64,000 nucleotides of DNA from Clostridia bacterium (GTDB lineage Bacteria > Bacillota > Clostridia > Christensenellales > Borkfalkiaceae): NCBI GenBank assembly GCA_017457215.1, contig JAFTHU010000009.1, forward strand, positions 118,373-182,372, in the 5' to 3' direction. Both the position numbers and the translations under genes were made by a program. This document shows positions 38,075 through 46,875 of this stretch, piece by piece. Within the stretch, counting starts at the first letter, position 1. The number at the start of each line of letters is the position of its first letter. Under the pieces are notes generated by a model. It made no database searches, was not told the origin of the DNA, and worked only from the letters and a program-made list of their open reading frames with translations.

Positions 38075-38788
38075 ATGAAGATTCAAGAGGTTTTGTGGCA
38101 ATTTTTACAAAAGATGTTTTCAAAAAAGGAAAACGTGGATTATGTTTGCGGAGGCGGAGAGGCGTTGCCATTGCCTTTGACGGCAGAAGAAGAGGGAGCG
38201 GCGTTAAGGCGTTTAGACGATGAGGCGGAAAAAGAACAAGCAAAAGCGTTGCTCATACAGCATAATTTGCGTTTGGTTGTATATATTGCCCGCAAATTTG
38301 ATAACACGGGCGTAGAAAACGACGATTTGATTTCTATCGGTACAATCGGGCTTATCAAAGCGATTAATTCCTTTCGTGCGGACAAAAACATCAAGCTTGC
38401 GACCTATGCGTCCCGTTGCATTGAAAACGAAATTTTGATGTATTTACGTCGCACGGCACGATTAAAAACGGAGGTCTCTTTCGACGAGCCGCTCAACACC
38501 GATTTTGAGGGAAACGAATTGCTGCTTTCGGACGTTTTAGGCACTTCTGCGGATACCGTATATGGGGATATTGAGGCAAAAGCGGAAAGGGAACAGCTGA
38601 AAGAAGCGTTGAAAAAATTAAACGAACGGGAAAGAAAAATTATGTTTTTGCGCTTTGGTTTAGGGGGCGGCGAAGAAATGACGCAAAAGGACGTGGCGGA
38701 TTTGTTGGGGATATCTCAAAGCTACATATCCCGTTTGGAAAAGAAAATTATTTTGCGTTTAAAAAAAGAGATTGCAAAAATGGAATAA
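38075..38788 (+). CDS. sigE: RNA polymerase sporulation sigma factor SigE
   Basis: Early mother-cell sigma factor, 237 residues, made as an inactive precursor. The pro-sequence is the hydrophobic N-terminus; the segment [16 protein letters not shown] matches the processing region of Bacillus pro-SigE (VYYIGGSEALPPPL). Region 2 contains [27 protein letters not shown] and [20 protein letters not shown]. Region 4 contains [23 protein letters not shown]. Coupled to spoIIGA upstream. The order sigE then sigG is kept but a large unrelated gene lies between. Confidence 0.95.
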   Translation: MKIQEVLWQFLQKMFSKKENVDYVCGGGEALPLPLTAEEEGAALRRLDDEAEKEQAKALLIQHNLRLVVYIARKFDNTGVENDDLISIGTIGLIKAINSFRADKNIKLATYASRCIENEILMYLRRTARLKTEVSFDEPLNTDFEGNELLLSDVLGTSADTVYGDIEAKAEREQLKEALKKLNERERKIMFLRFGLGGGEEMTQKDVADLLGISQSYISRLEKKIILRLKKEIAKME

Positions 38789-38842
38789 AGCATTGCAAAA
38801 ATTATGATTTTTGCCAAAGACAGGAAAAAATAAATTTAAGAA

Positions 38843-38871
38843 TTGACATAAGAGGATCGCTGTGGTATACT
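38843..38871 (+). promoter_or_regulatory. Near-consensus SigA promoter of the GH94-type gene
   Basis: TTGACA (38843-38848), 17 bp, TATACT (38866-38871), about 33 bp before the start codon. The strength of this vegetative promoter indicates expression independent of sporulation. Confidence 0.88.
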
Positions 38872-38904
38872 AGATTATGACAAAAATAAAAATAGGAGCT
38901 TAAG

Positions 38905-41427
38905 ATGAAAACTTTTGCACAGAAAGCACGCGAAACATTGTCCCGCGTACGAGATTTTGAAAAAAGCGAAAATAAAGAAGGCAAGCGTTTGCCGAGTGAT
39001 TGTTATTTTTTAAGCGAAGACGACGTGCTTTGTTATAAGCGCAAATTGGGGGACGGCAGATATCCCTACGCAGCCGACGGGCGTACCCTTTGGGCATATT
39101 CTTCTGGGAATATTTCGGTGGAAGAAAGTTTGTACAATATATTCTTGGATTCGAGAGAGGGAAAAGAACCGTTCCTTTGTTTCTTCACGGGGGAAAAGAA
39201 AGGCGAGGGAGAATATTTCCCCGTATCGCTGTTGGGTGTGGCGCGTCAACCCGTGGAAAAGGACGTAAAACGTTACACGGTATTTACGCCGCAGGCGGTA
39301 TATTATTGCACGGAAACGCCCCGTTTTGACAGCGTTGTACGTGCTTTTGTGGACGGGGACAAGCGTCTTTGTTTCTCGGTGTACGTAGAAAACGTAAGCA
39401 GAAAAGAGGAAGAACTCTATATTGCCGCGTACTTTAACCCGTTTATGCGTTATGCCGCTGCCGAGGGTTTTGAAAATAAATGGTACAAGGCGTGTGAAGC
39501 AACGGAATACGGACATTGCTTTAAGGTTACTGAATACATCAGCCGTGAAAGCTGTTTGACGCATTATATGGCGCTTGCCGCAAGCAACGCAAACCGCAGC
39601 GCGACAACTTCCCGTTTTGAATACACGGGTGGCATGAACGAGAGTTTGAATTGCGCTACTTCGTTACACACGGGCACGTTAGAATCGAAGACGTACAGCG
39701 GATTTACGGATATGGCGGTTATGGCGGATATCTGTCCCCTTGTTTTGAAATCGGGTGAGAACCATTGTCAACATTACGTAATGGCGGTAAGCGACGATAA
39801 GGCAGAAGCGGAGAATCTTGTAACCAAGGATAAAGACGTTGGTACGGCGTTGGACGAATACGTTGCAGCGGCAGAAGAGCAGGCAGCGTATGCGGAAGCG
39901 AAAACGCTGGGCTTGCGTTTAAGCGGTTTAGAGGGCGAACTTTGCGGTAGGGACGAAGTCTTTAACGACTTTATACGTAACGTGGTACGCCAAGTGGAAT
40001 TTTGCGCGCGTGCCAAGAATTATGCCGGACCGTTTATCGGTATCCGCGATATTTTCCAACAAGTAGAAGCGGCGATTGCTTGGATACCGAAATATTGTCG
40101 CGGAAAGATTGTAGAAGCGTTGAACTTTATTGGCGAGGATGGCAGACCGCCTAGACAATATTCCTATCCCGCAAACGAAAAAACGGCGCCGCAGATGGAC
40201 TTGCGCGCGTTTATCGATCAAGGGGTATGGATAATTTCTACGGTATATACCTATCTTACGTATACGGGCGATTATTCGATTTTAGACGAGGTTTGCGGCT
40301 ATTATAAATTTGTGGGGAACGAAGTGTTGCTCTGCGATAAAAAGGACAGTGTTTTGCAGCATTTGATTACAATAACCGACTATCTGCTTTCTAATGTGGA
40401 CGAGAACACGGGGTGCTTGAAAGCGCTTTACGGCGACTGGAACGACGCTTTAGACGGACTTGGGAAGACGAAGAAGGCAGGACGGGAATTTGGTAACGGC
40501 GTATCCGTAATGGCGTCCTTGCAACTTTTCCGCAATCTTGGCGAAATGTCGGAAATTCTCTGTACGGTAGGGAAAAACACGGAAAAAGCAAAAGCTTATG
40601 CGGCGGCGCAGGAAAAACTGAAAGACAGTTTGGTGAAGAATGCAATCGTATCCGACGGAAACGGAAACCGCAAAATTTTACACGGTTGGGGCGATGACCG
40701 TTCTTGGTTTGTCGGCAGCTATCAAGACAGCGACGGATATAGCCGCGACGGCTTGACGACAAACGCATATTGGATTTTGTCTGGTATGCATAAAGAATAT
40801 GCGGAAATATTACCTGATATCTTAAAAGCGTACGAGCGCTTGGATTCGAAATATGGATTAAAGACTTTCGAACCGTATTTCCCGCCCGAAAACGACAAGG
40901 TAGGGCGCATTAACCGTTTGCCGAAGGGGACGGCGGAAAACGGCGCAACGTATATCCACGCTACGTTGTTTGCAATATGGTCGCTGTTCCATATCGGAGA
41001 AGCGGAAAAAGCTTGGGAACAGATATATAAAATTTTACCCATCACGCACGATTTCATTTCTACGACGCCTTTCGTAATGCCCAACTCTTATCTGTATAAC
41101 GAGGAAAAGGGTTTCGACGGGGAATCTATGAGCGATTGGTTCACTGGTTCGGGCTGCGTCTTGGTAAAAGCGTTGATTGGAGGCGCATTCGGGGTAAAAC
41201 CGAGTTTGGATGGCGTTACGGTTCAAACGGCTGCATATATGCCTTGCAAGCGTGCGGAAGTAACGCTAAACATCAAAGGCACGCCTGTACGGATAGTTTA
41301 TAAAAAGACGGGCGCAGGGAAACGGGCGTATGCAATCGACGCGGAAAGCGTTGCGCTTGAAAACGGCATATTTATACCGAATTCCTCGTTGGATGGCAAG
41401 ACAATAACGGTTGAAATTACCGATTAA
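38905..41427 (+). CDS. GH94-type glycoside phosphorylase
   Basis: 840-residue cytoplasmic protein resembling family GH94 phosphorylases (cellobiose, chitobiose and related disaccharide or oligosaccharide phosphorylases). The N-terminal ~300 residues form the beta-sandwich domain; the (alpha/alpha)6 catalytic domain has RQVEFCARAKNYAG, FIGIRDIFQQVEAAI, and GDWNDALDG around residue 513, holding the general-acid Asp. No signal peptide. The exact substrate cannot be assigned. It has its own SigA promoter and terminator, and is inserted between sigE and sigG, which are adjacent in most spore formers. Confidence 0.85.
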   Translation: MKTFAQKARETLSRVRDFEKSENKEGKRLPSDCYFLSEDDVLCYKRKLGDGRYPYAADGRTLWAYSSGNISVEESLYNIFLDSREGKEPFLCFFTGEKKGEGEYFPVSLLGVARQPVEKDVKRYTVFTPQAVYYCTETPRFDSVVRAFVDGDKRLCFSVYVENVSRKEEELYIAAYFNPFMRYAAAEGFENKWYKACEATEYGHCFKVTEYISRESCLTHYMALAASNANRSATTSRFEYTGGMNESLNCATSLHTGTLESKTYSGFTDMAVMADICPLVLKSGENHCQHYVMAVSDDKAEAENLVTKDKDVGTALDEYVAAAEEQAAYAEAKTLGLRLSGLEGELCGRDEVFNDFIRNVVRQVEFCARAKNYAGPFIGIRDIFQQVEAAIAWIPKYCRGKIVEALNFIGEDGRPPRQYSYPANEKTAPQMDLRAFIDQGVWIISTVYTYLTYTGDYSILDEVCGYYKFVGNEVLLCDKKDSVLQHLITITDYLLSNVDENTGCLKALYGDWNDALDGLGKTKKAGREFGNGVSVMASLQLFRNLGEMSEILCTVGKNTEKAKAYAAAQEKLKDSLVKNAIVSDGNGNRKILHGWGDDRSWFVGSYQDSDGYSRDGLTTNAYWILSGMHKEYAEILPDILKAYERLDSKYGLKTFEPYFPPENDKVGRINRLPKGTAENGATYIHATLFAIWSLFHIGEAEKAWEQIYKILPITHDFISTTPFVMPNSYLYNEEKGFDGESMSDWFTGSGCVLVKALIGGAFGVKPSLDGVTVQTAAYMPCKRAEVTLNIKGTPVRIVYKKTGAGKRAYAIDAESVALENGIFIPNSSLDGKTITVEITD

Positions 41428-41434
41428 TAGACAG

Positions 41435-41471
41435 AATAAGAGCGAGCAGAGCGTTTCGCTCTTATTTTTTG
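41435..41471 (+). terminator. Terminator after the GH94-type gene
   Basis: A perfect 11-bp stem AATAAGAGCGA (41435-41445) / TCGCTCTTATT (41456-41466) with a 10-base loop, then T-run. It isolates sigG from the upstream vegetative transcript. Confidence 0.87.
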
Positions 41472-41595
41472 CAATGGTATAAAAACTTTTGCAATGGCGC
41501 ATACTTTTTCAGCAGACATTACAAAAATGCGTTTCATTGCATACCTGCCCCCTTGCTTTTGTTTTCTACATACGCAAAAGGAGGTTCTCAAAAGT

Positions 41596-42363
41596 ATGCA
41601 AAAAGTGGAAATTTGCGGCGTGGATACGTCGGGGTTGCCGAAACTGACGGCGGCGGAGAGCGAAGAATTGATGAAACGCTTAAAAGCGGGGGACAAAAAG
41701 GCGCGGGATAAATTTATCGTGGGGAATATGCGCTTGGTACTCTCTTTGGTGAAACGTTTTCGAATTAAAAACTTGGGCGTAGACGACGTTTTTCAAGCAG
41801 GGTGCGTGGGGCTTATCAAAGCCATTGACGGATTCGATTTGCGCGTGGGGGTAAAATTTTCCACCTATGCCGTGCCCATGATTATCGGGGAAATAAAGCG
41901 ATATTTGCGGGACGGAAATTCGTTGCGGGTATCCCGAAGTATTCGCGATATGGCGTACCGCGTGTTAAAAGCGCGCGAGACGATTGAGGGACGCGACGAA
42001 GAGGCGAGCATTGAAAAGATTGCAAACGAACTCGGCGTGGCAGAGCGGGAAGTTGTGTACGCGTTGGACGCAATCTCCGACCCCATTTCGATATACGAAC
42101 CCGTATACAACAAATCGGGGGATACGTTGCTGTTGATGGACCAGCTTTGCGACGAGAAGAACACGGACGAAATTTGGACGGAACACGTAGCCCTTTCCGA
42201 GGCGATGGAAAAGCTAGGGGAAAGAGAAAAGAAAATTTTGTTTTTGCGATATTACGAGGGCAAAACGCAGACGGAAATATCGGAAGAAGTGGGTATATCG
42301 CAGGCGCAAGTGTCCCGTTTAGAGAAAAATGCGTTGCAAAATATCCGTTTGAATATTTCGTAA
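41596..42363 (+). CDS. sigG: RNA polymerase sporulation sigma factor SigG
   Basis: Late forespore sigma factor, 255 residues. The N-terminus KVEICGVDTSGLPKLTAAE is the family hallmark. Region 2 has GNMRLVLSLVKRF, DDVFQAGCVGLIKAIDGFDL and KFSTYAVPMIIGEIKRYLRDG; region 4 ends with TQTEISEEVGISQAQVSRLEK. The ATG at 41596 follows AGGAGG; an earlier in-frame start at 41494 has no ribosome-binding site. Expected to be transcribed by SigF/SigG; a clear match to those promoters was not found in the 130 bp upstream. Confidence 0.95.
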   Translation: MQKVEICGVDTSGLPKLTAAESEELMKRLKAGDKKARDKFIVGNMRLVLSLVKRFRIKNLGVDDVFQAGCVGLIKAIDGFDLRVGVKFSTYAVPMIIGEIKRYLRDGNSLRVSRSIRDMAYRVLKARETIEGRDEEASIEKIANELGVAEREVVYALDAISDPISIYEPVYNKSGDTLLLMDQLCDEKNTDEIWTEHVALSEAMEKLGEREKKILFLRYYEGKTQTEISEEVGISQAQVSRLEKNALQNIRLNIS

Positions 42364-42430
42364 AAATCCGCACACACAGCATCGCGCTTCGCATATACTG
42401 TAATAAAGAGTATTTTGTGGGGACGGTGCT

Positions 42431-42757
42431 ATGGAATTAAGTTTTTCCGATTTAAAAACGAAAGAGGTCATTAATACGCAGGACGGAAAAAAATTAGGGA
42501 AAGTCTGCGATGTCGTGCTTTGTTATCCCGAAAACCGTTGGCTTGGTTTGGTCGTACCCGGTGGAAGAAGTTTCGGGATGCGGAAAAATACGGTATTTAT
42601 TGATTTAAAACGTATCGTAAAAATCGGCGAGGACGTCATTTTGGTAGATATAGGATTGCCGAAAGGCTCGCAGGGGAATAAAAAATGCCCATCTGCTCCG
42701 CCTGTCCCTCCTCCCGCACCGCACCGCGGCGAACGGAATTTTGATGATTTTGAATAA
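42431..42757 (+). CDS. YlmC/YmxH family PRC-barrel sporulation protein
   Basis: 108-residue protein. Residues 1-78 form a PRC-barrel domain beginning ELSFSDLKTKEVINTQDGKKLG, characteristic of the YlmC/YmxH family; the tail is Pro-rich (CPSAPPVPPPAP). Function is unknown, but family members are common beside sigG and are linked to sporulation. Shine-Dalgarno GGGGACGG is moderate. It likely shares the sigG transcript and is followed by a terminator. Confidence 0.88.
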   Translation: MELSFSDLKTKEVINTQDGKKLGKVCDVVLCYPENRWLGLVVPGGRSFGMRKNTVFIDLKRIVKIGEDVILVDIGLPKGSQGNKKCPSAPPVPPPAPHRGERNFDDFE

Positions 42758-42777
42758 CGCGCCAACGCGATACGGAG

Positions 42778-42801
42778 AGCTCGGTTTTTGCCGAGCTTTT
42801 A
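42778..42801 (+). terminator. Terminator after the ylmC-like gene
   Basis: Stem AGCTCGG (42778-42784) / CCGAGCT (42791-42797) with a 6-base loop and TTT after it. Confidence 0.75.
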
Positions 42802-42836
42802 CTGTATGAAAGGGTAAAAAGGAGGGACGGCAGCGC

Positions 42837-42865
42837 TTGACAAACGGAAGAAAAAATGCTATACT
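42837..42865 (+). promoter_or_regulatory. Near-consensus SigA promoter of the two-component operon
   Basis: TTGACA (42837-42842), 17 bp, TATACT (42860-42865), giving a leader of about 160 bases before the response regulator. Confidence 0.87.
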
Positions 42866-42881
42866 GTAAACAAAGGAAAAG

Positions 42882-42968
42882 ATGTATGCCCATTTTTTGT
42901 GGATAAATATGCGCTTTCACTCATTTTTCACCGTTTTTTGCTTAAACAATAACAAAAAACGGGTATAG
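42882..42968 (+). CDS. Possible 28-residue leader ORF
   Basis: A short ORF starting about 17 bp after the -10 element, with AAAGGA (42872-42877) at good spacing. The peptide is aromatic and hydrophobic in the first two thirds (MYAHFLWINMRFHSFF at the start) and basic at the end. It overlaps an inverted repeat CCGTTTTTTG (42931-42940) / CAAAAAACGG (42953-42962). It could be a regulatory leader peptide or chance; nothing else supports translation. Confidence 0.3.
   Translation: MYAHFLWINMRFHSFFTVFCLNNNKKRV
42898..42906 (-). promoter_or_regulatory. DnaA-box-like 9-mer
   Basis: TGTGGATAA on the plus strand, the exact complement of TTATCCACA, lies in the leader of the two-component operon. A single 9-mer can occur by chance; its intergenic position downstream of a strong promoter makes DnaA-linked control conceivable. 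Confidence 0.35.
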
Positions 42969-43030
42969 TTAAGTATATAGCATTTTCCACAAAAAGGAAG
43001 TTTAAATACAGCCAAGGGGATTTACAGAGT

Positions 43031-43696
43031 ATGAAAATTTTAATTGTAGACGACGAAGAAATGATAAGGAACGTTCTGCGGGAGTACGTGGAATTTGAGG
43101 GAAACGAAGCGTTTGAATCGGAAGACGGTATGCAAGCGGTAAAGCTTTGTCGTGAGAACGATTACGATTTGATTTTGATGGACGTTATGATGCCGCATTT
43201 GGACGGCTTTTCCGCGGTAAAAGAGATAAAAAAAATCAAGGATATTCCCGTGATTATGCTTTCGGCGCGCGGGGAAGAATACGATAAATTATTTGCTTTT
43301 GAAATTGGGGTAGACGATTACGTGACCAAGCCGTTCTCGCCCAAAGAAGTGATGGCGCGCATTAACGCCGTTACCAAGCGCCACGCAGCGCGTACGCCCA
43401 AAAACGGCGTTTTGAAATTTGAGGGCTTGGAAATCGATATGGCGGGCAGAAACGTATACGTGGACGGTGTGAAAGCTGAACTTACCCCCAAAGAATACGA
43501 ACTGCTTTTCTATCTCGTACGAAATAAGGGAATTGCGCTCACGCGTGAAAAACTTTTGTACGACGTATGGGGCTTTGATTTTTACGGTGATGACCGCACC
43601 GTGGATACGCATATAAAAATGCTCCGCGGTAACTTAAAGGAATATCGTAAATTTATCGTAACGTTACGCGGTTTGGGGTATAAATTTGAAGAATAA
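43031..43696 (+). CDS. OmpR/PhoB-family response regulator
   Basis: 221-residue DNA-binding response regulator. Receiver domain with acidic pocket DDEE near residue 7, phospho-acceptor Asp51 (LMDVMMPHLDG) and conserved Lys100 (YVTKPFSP). C-terminal winged helix with LTPKEYELLFYLVRNKG and YGDDRTVDTHIKMLRGNL. The sensor kinase gene overlaps its end by 11 bp. Target genes are not evident from the sequence. Confidence 0.95.
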   Translation: MKILIVDDEEMIRNVLREYVEFEGNEAFESEDGMQAVKLCRENDYDLILMDVMMPHLDGFSAVKEIKKIKDIPVIMLSARGEEYDKLFAFEIGVDDYVTKPFSPKEVMARINAVTKRHAARTPKNGVLKFEGLEIDMAGRNVYVDGVKAELTPKEYELLFYLVRNKGIALTREKLLYDVWGFDFYGDDRTVDTHIKMLRGNLKEYRKFIVTLRGLGYKFEE

Positions 43697-45242
43697 CCAA
43701 CGAAAAACGCAGAGGGAAACAGAGCTTTCGGCGGACGGCAAGAAAGTGGAAAGAGCGATAAAACGCAAAAGAAATACGATGCCGAAATTTCGGCGAAGAC
43801 AACGTTCGACAAGTATTTTTTTCTTGATTTGGGCAGTATTTTCTGCGTTGGCGTTGGCAGTCGTTTTGTTTTTTAGCATTCCCCAACAATGGATATTTTT
43901 CCGTTCCTACAAGCGGGAAGCGTCCGAAAGCGTTTCTGCAAAAGGAAAAGTAATCGAAACGGAGATAAACGGCGGACTGCCCATCGGCTGGAATAGCGGT
44001 TGGAGCGCATACGTACGCCGATTATCCTATGAACATCAGGTTCGTATTTTTATTTTAGACGAGAACGGCGTTCTTCGTTTTCCAGAAGAATCTACTTCGC
44101 AAGCTCCGTCTGCGGAAGATAGCGATTGGGCGGATTTTGCAATCATATCGCAGGAAATGGCGGAAGCGCATTTGGAGAAAATCATTCGCGCCGACGGCGA
44201 GTACACGGTTTACGAAAACGGAGAAGAATTCGTTTACGGCGCAGAGGTAACGCTGGATAAGCAAAACCGTGTAACGATGTATCTATACGTCGGGCAATCG
44301 TTGGAATTGATGAATACGGCGTTAAAGGGTATGACTCTGCGGATTATCTTGTTGGCTGTATTCGTATTTTTGCTTTGTTTTGCCGTAAGCAGCGCGGTGG
44401 CGGGGTGGTTGGTGAAACCGATTACCGAAATCACACAAAAGGCGAGGCGTTTGGCGCAAGGCGATTTCGATATGGATTTCCATGGTAACGATTATGGAAA
44501 AGAGATGGTAGAGCTTGCCGACGCGCTAAATTTTGCACGGGATGAATTATCCAAAACGGACCGTATGCAAAAAGAACTTATCGCCAACGTTTCGCATGAT
44601 TTTAAAACACCGTTGACGATGATTAAAGCGTATGCGTCTATGATAATCGAAATATCGGGGGAAATACCCGAAAAGCGTAATAAGCATGCGCAGGTTATCG
44701 TGGACGAAGCAGACCGTTTGACGTCGCTTGTGAGCGACGTGCTCGATTTGTCGAAGATTAGTTCGGGAATACAGGCGTTGGAGTGTAAACTAACGGATAT
44801 GTCTGCGTGCGTGCACGAAGCGTTGCAAAGATTTGAATATTTAAAAGAAACGCAGGCATATATCTTTGTGACGGATATAGAAGAAGGATTGTTTGCGTCG
44901 GTGGACGAACTCCGCATCGGGCAAGCGTTGTATAATTTGATAGGCAACGCCGTGAATTATACGGGCGAAGATAAAAAAGTGTACGTGCGTTTGAAACGCG
45001 AAGAAAATGGTTTCCGCTTCTCTGTAACGGATACGGGGAAGGGGATCAAGGAAGAAGAGCGAGGCGAGATTTGGGAACGGTATTACCGCTCTAAAGACGC
45101 GCACAAGCGACCCGTAAAAGGAACGGGATTGGGTTTGTCTATTGTAAAAACCGTTTTAGAACGGCACGGATTGCCCTATGGTGTAGAGAGTAAAGTGGGT
45201 GAAGGAAGTACTTTTTACGTATTTTTCCCGACGGAAGTTTAA
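43686..45242 (+). CDS. Sensor histidine kinase
   Basis: 518-residue membrane kinase paired with the preceding regulator. Membrane segments at about 44-64 and 218-240 enclose an extracellular sensor of about 150 residues. A HAMP domain (about 241-293), the HisKA box NVSHDFKTPLT with His304, an N box GNAVNY, and the ATP-binding G boxes DTGKGI and GTGLGLSIVK follow. The start is probably the TTG at 43686, after GGGG; an internal ATG at 43779 would remove a basic N-terminal extension of 31 residues and is the alternative. Confidence 0.93.
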   Translation: MKNNQRKTQRETELSADGKKVERAIKRKRNTMPKFRRRQRSTSIFFLIWAVFSALALAVVLFFSIPQQWIFFRSYKREASESVSAKGKVIETEINGGLPIGWNSGWSAYVRRLSYEHQVRIFILDENGVLRFPEESTSQAPSAEDSDWADFAIISQEMAEAHLEKIIRADGEYTVYENGEEFVYGAEVTLDKQNRVTMYLYVGQSLELMNTALKGMTLRIILLAVFVFLLCFAVSSAVAGWLVKPITEITQKARRLAQGDFDMDFHGNDYGKEMVELADALNFARDELSKTDRMQKELIANVSHDFKTPLTMIKAYASMIIEISGEIPEKRNKHAQVIVDEADRLTSLVSDVLDLSKISSGIQALECKLTDMSACVHEALQRFEYLKETQAYIFVTDIEEGLFASVDELRIGQALYNLIGNAVNYTGEDKKVYVRLKREENGFRFSVTDTGKGIKEEERGEIWERYYRSKDAHKRPVKGTGLGLSIVKTVLERHGLPYGVESKVGEGSTFYVFFPTEV

Positions 45243-45304
45243 GGGAAAAGGGTGAGAAAGCTGCAAAGATAATTAAAAAATTGTAAATGGAATGGAGGAG
45301 AAGC

Positions 45305-46564
45305 ATGGAAACGAAGCAAGAAAAGCTTACGGCTGCGTCAGAAGAGAAAACCGCGGAAAAGAAAACTCCCGCAAAAAAGACGACGGGTAGCAAAACGACG
45401 ACGGGCAGCAAAACGACAAGAAAGCCGTCGACTGCTAAAAAACCCGCTGTAAAAGCGGAAGAAAAGGAAACAAAACAGGAAATCGCCGTCGCCGAAGCGG
45501 AAAAAGCAACGGAAAAGCTGGTAGAAAAGCCTGCGCCTGCTGCGGCAGAACCTACGGCGGCAGAAGTAAAAGCGGAGGAGAAGAAAGAGCCCGCCTTTGT
45601 TCCCGATGGCAAGGAAAAGAAACCGAAAGGTTTTGGAGCATATTATCAATTATCCGCCCGTTATTCTGACGAGCAAGCGCAAAATATGCTTCGTAAAAAG
45701 CTGTATCAATACAAAGAAGTGCATCCTCGTTTTATCCGCAAGGTAGAAGAACAAAATGCGTTCTATATACAAAAGACTTACGTGGCAGTATATTGCGGAA
45801 AGGCAGACGTGCGGTACGAATGGAAAACGAAAGTAAACAAGGAAGAAATTCTCCACGAGGAAATCCGTTTGCAAGAAAAGCAGTTTACCGACGCCAATAA
45901 AGATTTGGACGCGCTCAACTTCAAAACGGAAAAATTGCCCGAAGTGAAAGAAAAGAAAAAAACGGAACTTTTCGGAGAGGGAAAATACAACTTTAAAAAA
46001 GTAGCGCAGGAATTTAACAGTGGTTTAAAATCCGTTGCGCCCGCTAAACGCGTAGAAATTCAGAAACGCAATGAAAACTATTGCGTGGTATACGTTCCCG
46101 TAATGAAAGCAACCTGCACGTTAGACGGCGAAAAATACGTTGGATACGTAAATCTTTACAACGGAGCGTGCTATTCCGAATATAAGGTATCTGACCGTGT
46201 GGAAAAGGCGGCGGAAAAAGCGATGGTATCGGGTCGTCTTGCACGCCGTTCGCTGTTTGATACTTTCTTCTTTACGTTTGCGCTTTGCTTGTTGGCATTT
46301 TTCAGCCAATTATATCTGTTGGATTGGAAATTTGGCGCTTTGACGATGAAATCTGCTTGGGTTTCCTTGGTGCTGTTCGGGTTGTCTTTACCTTCGCTGA
46401 TTTTGGCAACGGGTATTTCCGCATTGAAAAAGCAAGCTTTTATCGAGCGTTCTATAAAAACGGGGAAATTGCCGGGGGTTGCTTGGGCAAGATTTGCGTC
46501 TTTGTTGGGTACGCTTTGCTGTATCGGCGCAATCATATTGTTCTTCTTCCAAGTTTTGGTATAA
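45305..46564 (+). CDS. Membrane protein of unknown function with K/A/E-rich N-terminus
   Basis: 419 residues, no family recognised. Residues 1-105 are low-complexity Lys/Ala/Glu/Thr with a repeated KTTTGSK unit, suggesting an unstructured cytoplasmic region. Residues about 106-310 contain a probable globular region starting GFGAYYQLSARYSDEQAQNM. Three hydrophobic segments follow at about 318-337, 345-366 and 393-416. The ATG at 45305 follows GGAGGAG; an upstream start at 45287 would place that site inside the gene. It lies 62 bp after the histidine kinase with no terminator between, so it may belong to that operon. It could be a membrane stress or surface protein; no function is claimed. Confidence 0.75.
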   Translation: METKQEKLTAASEEKTAEKKTPAKKTTGSKTTTGSKTTRKPSTAKKPAVKAEEKETKQEIAVAEAEKATEKLVEKPAPAAAEPTAAEVKAEEKKEPAFVPDGKEKKPKGFGAYYQLSARYSDEQAQNMLRKKLYQYKEVHPRFIRKVEEQNAFYIQKTYVAVYCGKADVRYEWKTKVNKEEILHEEIRLQEKQFTDANKDLDALNFKTEKLPEVKEKKKTELFGEGKYNFKKVAQEFNSGLKSVAPAKRVEIQKRNENYCVVYVPVMKATCTLDGEKYVGYVNLYNGACYSEYKVSDRVEKAAEKAMVSGRLARRSLFDTFFFTFALCLLAFFSQLYLLDWKFGALTMKSAWVSLVLFGLSLPSLILATGISALKKQAFIERSIKTGKLPGVAWARFASLLGTLCCIGAIILFFFQVLV

Positions 46565-46615
46565 AAAGCCAAGGAATAAAATTATAAATAAAGCTCGCGT
46601 TTGTCGGCGTTTTCG

Positions 46616-46644
46616 TTGACAGATGCGGGCTTTTATAGTATAAT
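46616..46644 (+). promoter_or_regulatory. Consensus SigA promoter of ribU
   Basis: TTGACA (46616-46621), 17 bp, TATAAT (46639-46644), an exact consensus placed just before the FMN riboswitch. Confidence 0.92.
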
Positions 46645-46663
46645 AAACGAAAGTGAATATTCT

Positions 46664-46782
46664 TTGGGGCGGGGTGTAATTCCCCACCGGCAGTAAAGTC
46701 TGCGAAGGACGGGGCGTTTGCCGCCGTCCCCGAATCGGCGAAATTCCGATACCGACGGTATAGTCCGGATGGAAAAAGAAAA
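46664..46782 (+). ncRNA. FMN riboswitch (RFN element)
   Basis: Matches the conserved RFN pattern: GGGGCGGGGTGTAATTCCCC, then ACCGGCAGTAAAG, a variable arm (GACGGGG...CCGTCCCC), then GAATCGGCGAAATTCCGAT, ACCGACGGTATAGTCCGGATGGAA split across the closing helices. It binds FMN and represses the downstream riboflavin gene. The 311-bp interval between the unknown membrane protein and ribU is fully accounted for by promoter, riboswitch and terminator. Confidence 0.96.
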
Positions 46783-46809
46783 GCATATGCGTTAAAGCGT
46801 TGGTTTTTG

Positions 46810-46837
46810 CGCCCCGAAACAGCGGGGCGTTTTTTTA
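46810..46837 (+). terminator. Riboswitch expression-platform terminator
   Basis: CGCCCCG (46810-46816) / CGGGGCG (46823-46829) with a 6-base loop and seven T. Located between aptamer and ribU start, so control is by transcription termination when FMN is bound. Confidence 0.88.
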
Positions 46838-46875
46838 CGGAAGAATATTTGCAAAGAACCTATTCGAGGTGCAGT

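Noticed and set aside
41494-41595. SigF/SigG-type promoter upstream of sigG
   Set aside because: GCATA-like motifs occur at about 41503 and 41536, but none has a matching -10 at the required spacing.
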